This document shows, piece by piece, positions 11,456 through 11,665 of a DNA stretch of 11,665 nucleotides. This stretch comes from JBJXGF01 sp046153015 (GTDB taxonomy: Bacteria; Actinomycetota; Acidimicrobiia; Acidimicrobiales; CAIXPF01), in contig JBJXGF010000318.1 in NCBI GenBank assembly GCA_046153015.1, positions 1-11,665 of the forward strand. Reading direction: 5' to 3'. The first letter of the stretch is position 1, and every line of letters starts with the position of its first letter. The notes below the pieces were generated by a model. It worked only from the letters and a program-made list of their open reading frames with translations. It searched no databases and was not told the DNA's origin. Both the position numbers and the translations under genes were made by a program.

Positions 11456-11665
11456 TCAGTCCTCGTCGTCCTCGTCCTTGTCTTTGTTGGACGAGCCCTT
11501 GTTGGACGAGCCCTTGCCGTCGGACTTCTTGTCGTCCGACTTCTTGTCCTCGGATTTCGTGTCGTTGGACTTGGCGGCGGGTTTCGCGGTTGTCGATGCC
11601 GGGGCCAGGTTGGCCGGCGCCCTGGACGCGTTCGGCTGGGGGGTCTTCGGGGCGTTCCCCTTGGC
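11456..11665 (-). CDS. C-terminal part of a protein with a charged Lys/Asp/Ser tail (partial)
   Basis: The minus strand is open from the right edge to TGA at 11458-11456, giving 69 residues of an unfinished protein. The visible part starts Ala/Pro/Asn-rich (AKGNAPKTPQPNASRAPANL) and then becomes a low-complexity charged tail: imperfect repeats of KSxDxKKSDD, two copies of KGSSN, and an acidic end, DKDEDDED. There is no in-frame start in the window. Codon choice stays GC-rich (AAG, GAC, TCC), which supports real coding. Such tails occur on secreted, cell-wall, nucleoid-associated or RNA-binding proteins, so no function is assigned. The gene converges with the amidohydrolase. Confidence 0.7.
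   Translation of the reverse strand, partial: AKGNAPKTPQPNASRAPANLAPASTTAKPAAKSNDTKSEDKKSDDKKSDGKGSSNKGSSNKDKDEDDED

Noticed and set aside
1..11665. CRISPR array, rRNA, riboswitch or replication origin
   Set aside because: I saw no regularly spaced repeats, conserved rRNA segments, recognisable riboswitch cores or iteron/DnaA-box clusters.

Overview
This is high-GC DNA from an actinobacterium-like organism. Supporting signs are strong GC bias in third codon positions, frequent GTG starts, TANNNT -10 boxes lying directly before start codons (leaderless transcripts), an IS1380-type transposase end and a toxin-antitoxin pair of the mycobacterial VapBC45 type. A member of the Acidimicrobiia would fit, but the class is inferred from gene style and not proved.

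Layout, left to right. (1) Positions 1-248 hold the truncated 5' end of an IS1380-family insertion sequence, running off the left edge. (2) Positions 274-801 encode a YhbS-type GNAT acetyltransferase on the minus strand, preceded by about 170 bases rich in small palindromes. (3) Positions 971-3609 look like the decayed remains of an integrative element lodged in a tRNA-Ala(TGC) gene. The intact tRNA lies at 3536-3609 (minus). A 44-base copy of its 3' half, with three mismatches, lies at 971-1014. Between them are the N-terminal stub of a tyrosine integrase fused to an AT-richer, frameshifted foreign fragment, a strong hairpin, a small excisionase-type helix-turn-helix gene, and an apparently intact DUF433 / PIN-like toxin-antitoxin operon (VapB45/VapC45-like).

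(4) Positions 3668-11287 form a metabolic block. A luciferase-like flavin monooxygenase gene (plus strand) converges, with only 8 bases between stop codons, on a tightly packed minus-strand operon. In transcription order that operon encodes a fumarylacetoacetate-hydrolase family enzyme, a VOC (glyoxalase-type) protein, a metallo-beta-lactamase-fold hydrolase and an atypical Glu/Leu/Phe/Val-dehydrogenase-like protein. Each junction is a 4-base ATGA or GTGA overlap. A class III aminotransferase lies 59 bases upstream on the same strand and probably belongs to the same unit. A divergent D-aminoacylase-family amidohydrolase is read rightward from a 62-base intergenic region carrying two back-to-back promoter-like sites.

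The enzyme set (monooxygenase, C-C hydrolase/hydratase, VOC protein, MBL hydrolase, dehydrogenase, transaminase, deacylase) suggests catabolism of a nitrogen-containing, possibly amide-linked, organic compound. The substrate cannot be read from the sequence. (5) After a 13-bp GC-rich hairpin, the right edge holds the C-terminal end of a minus-strand gene with a highly charged Lys/Asp/Ser repeat tail.
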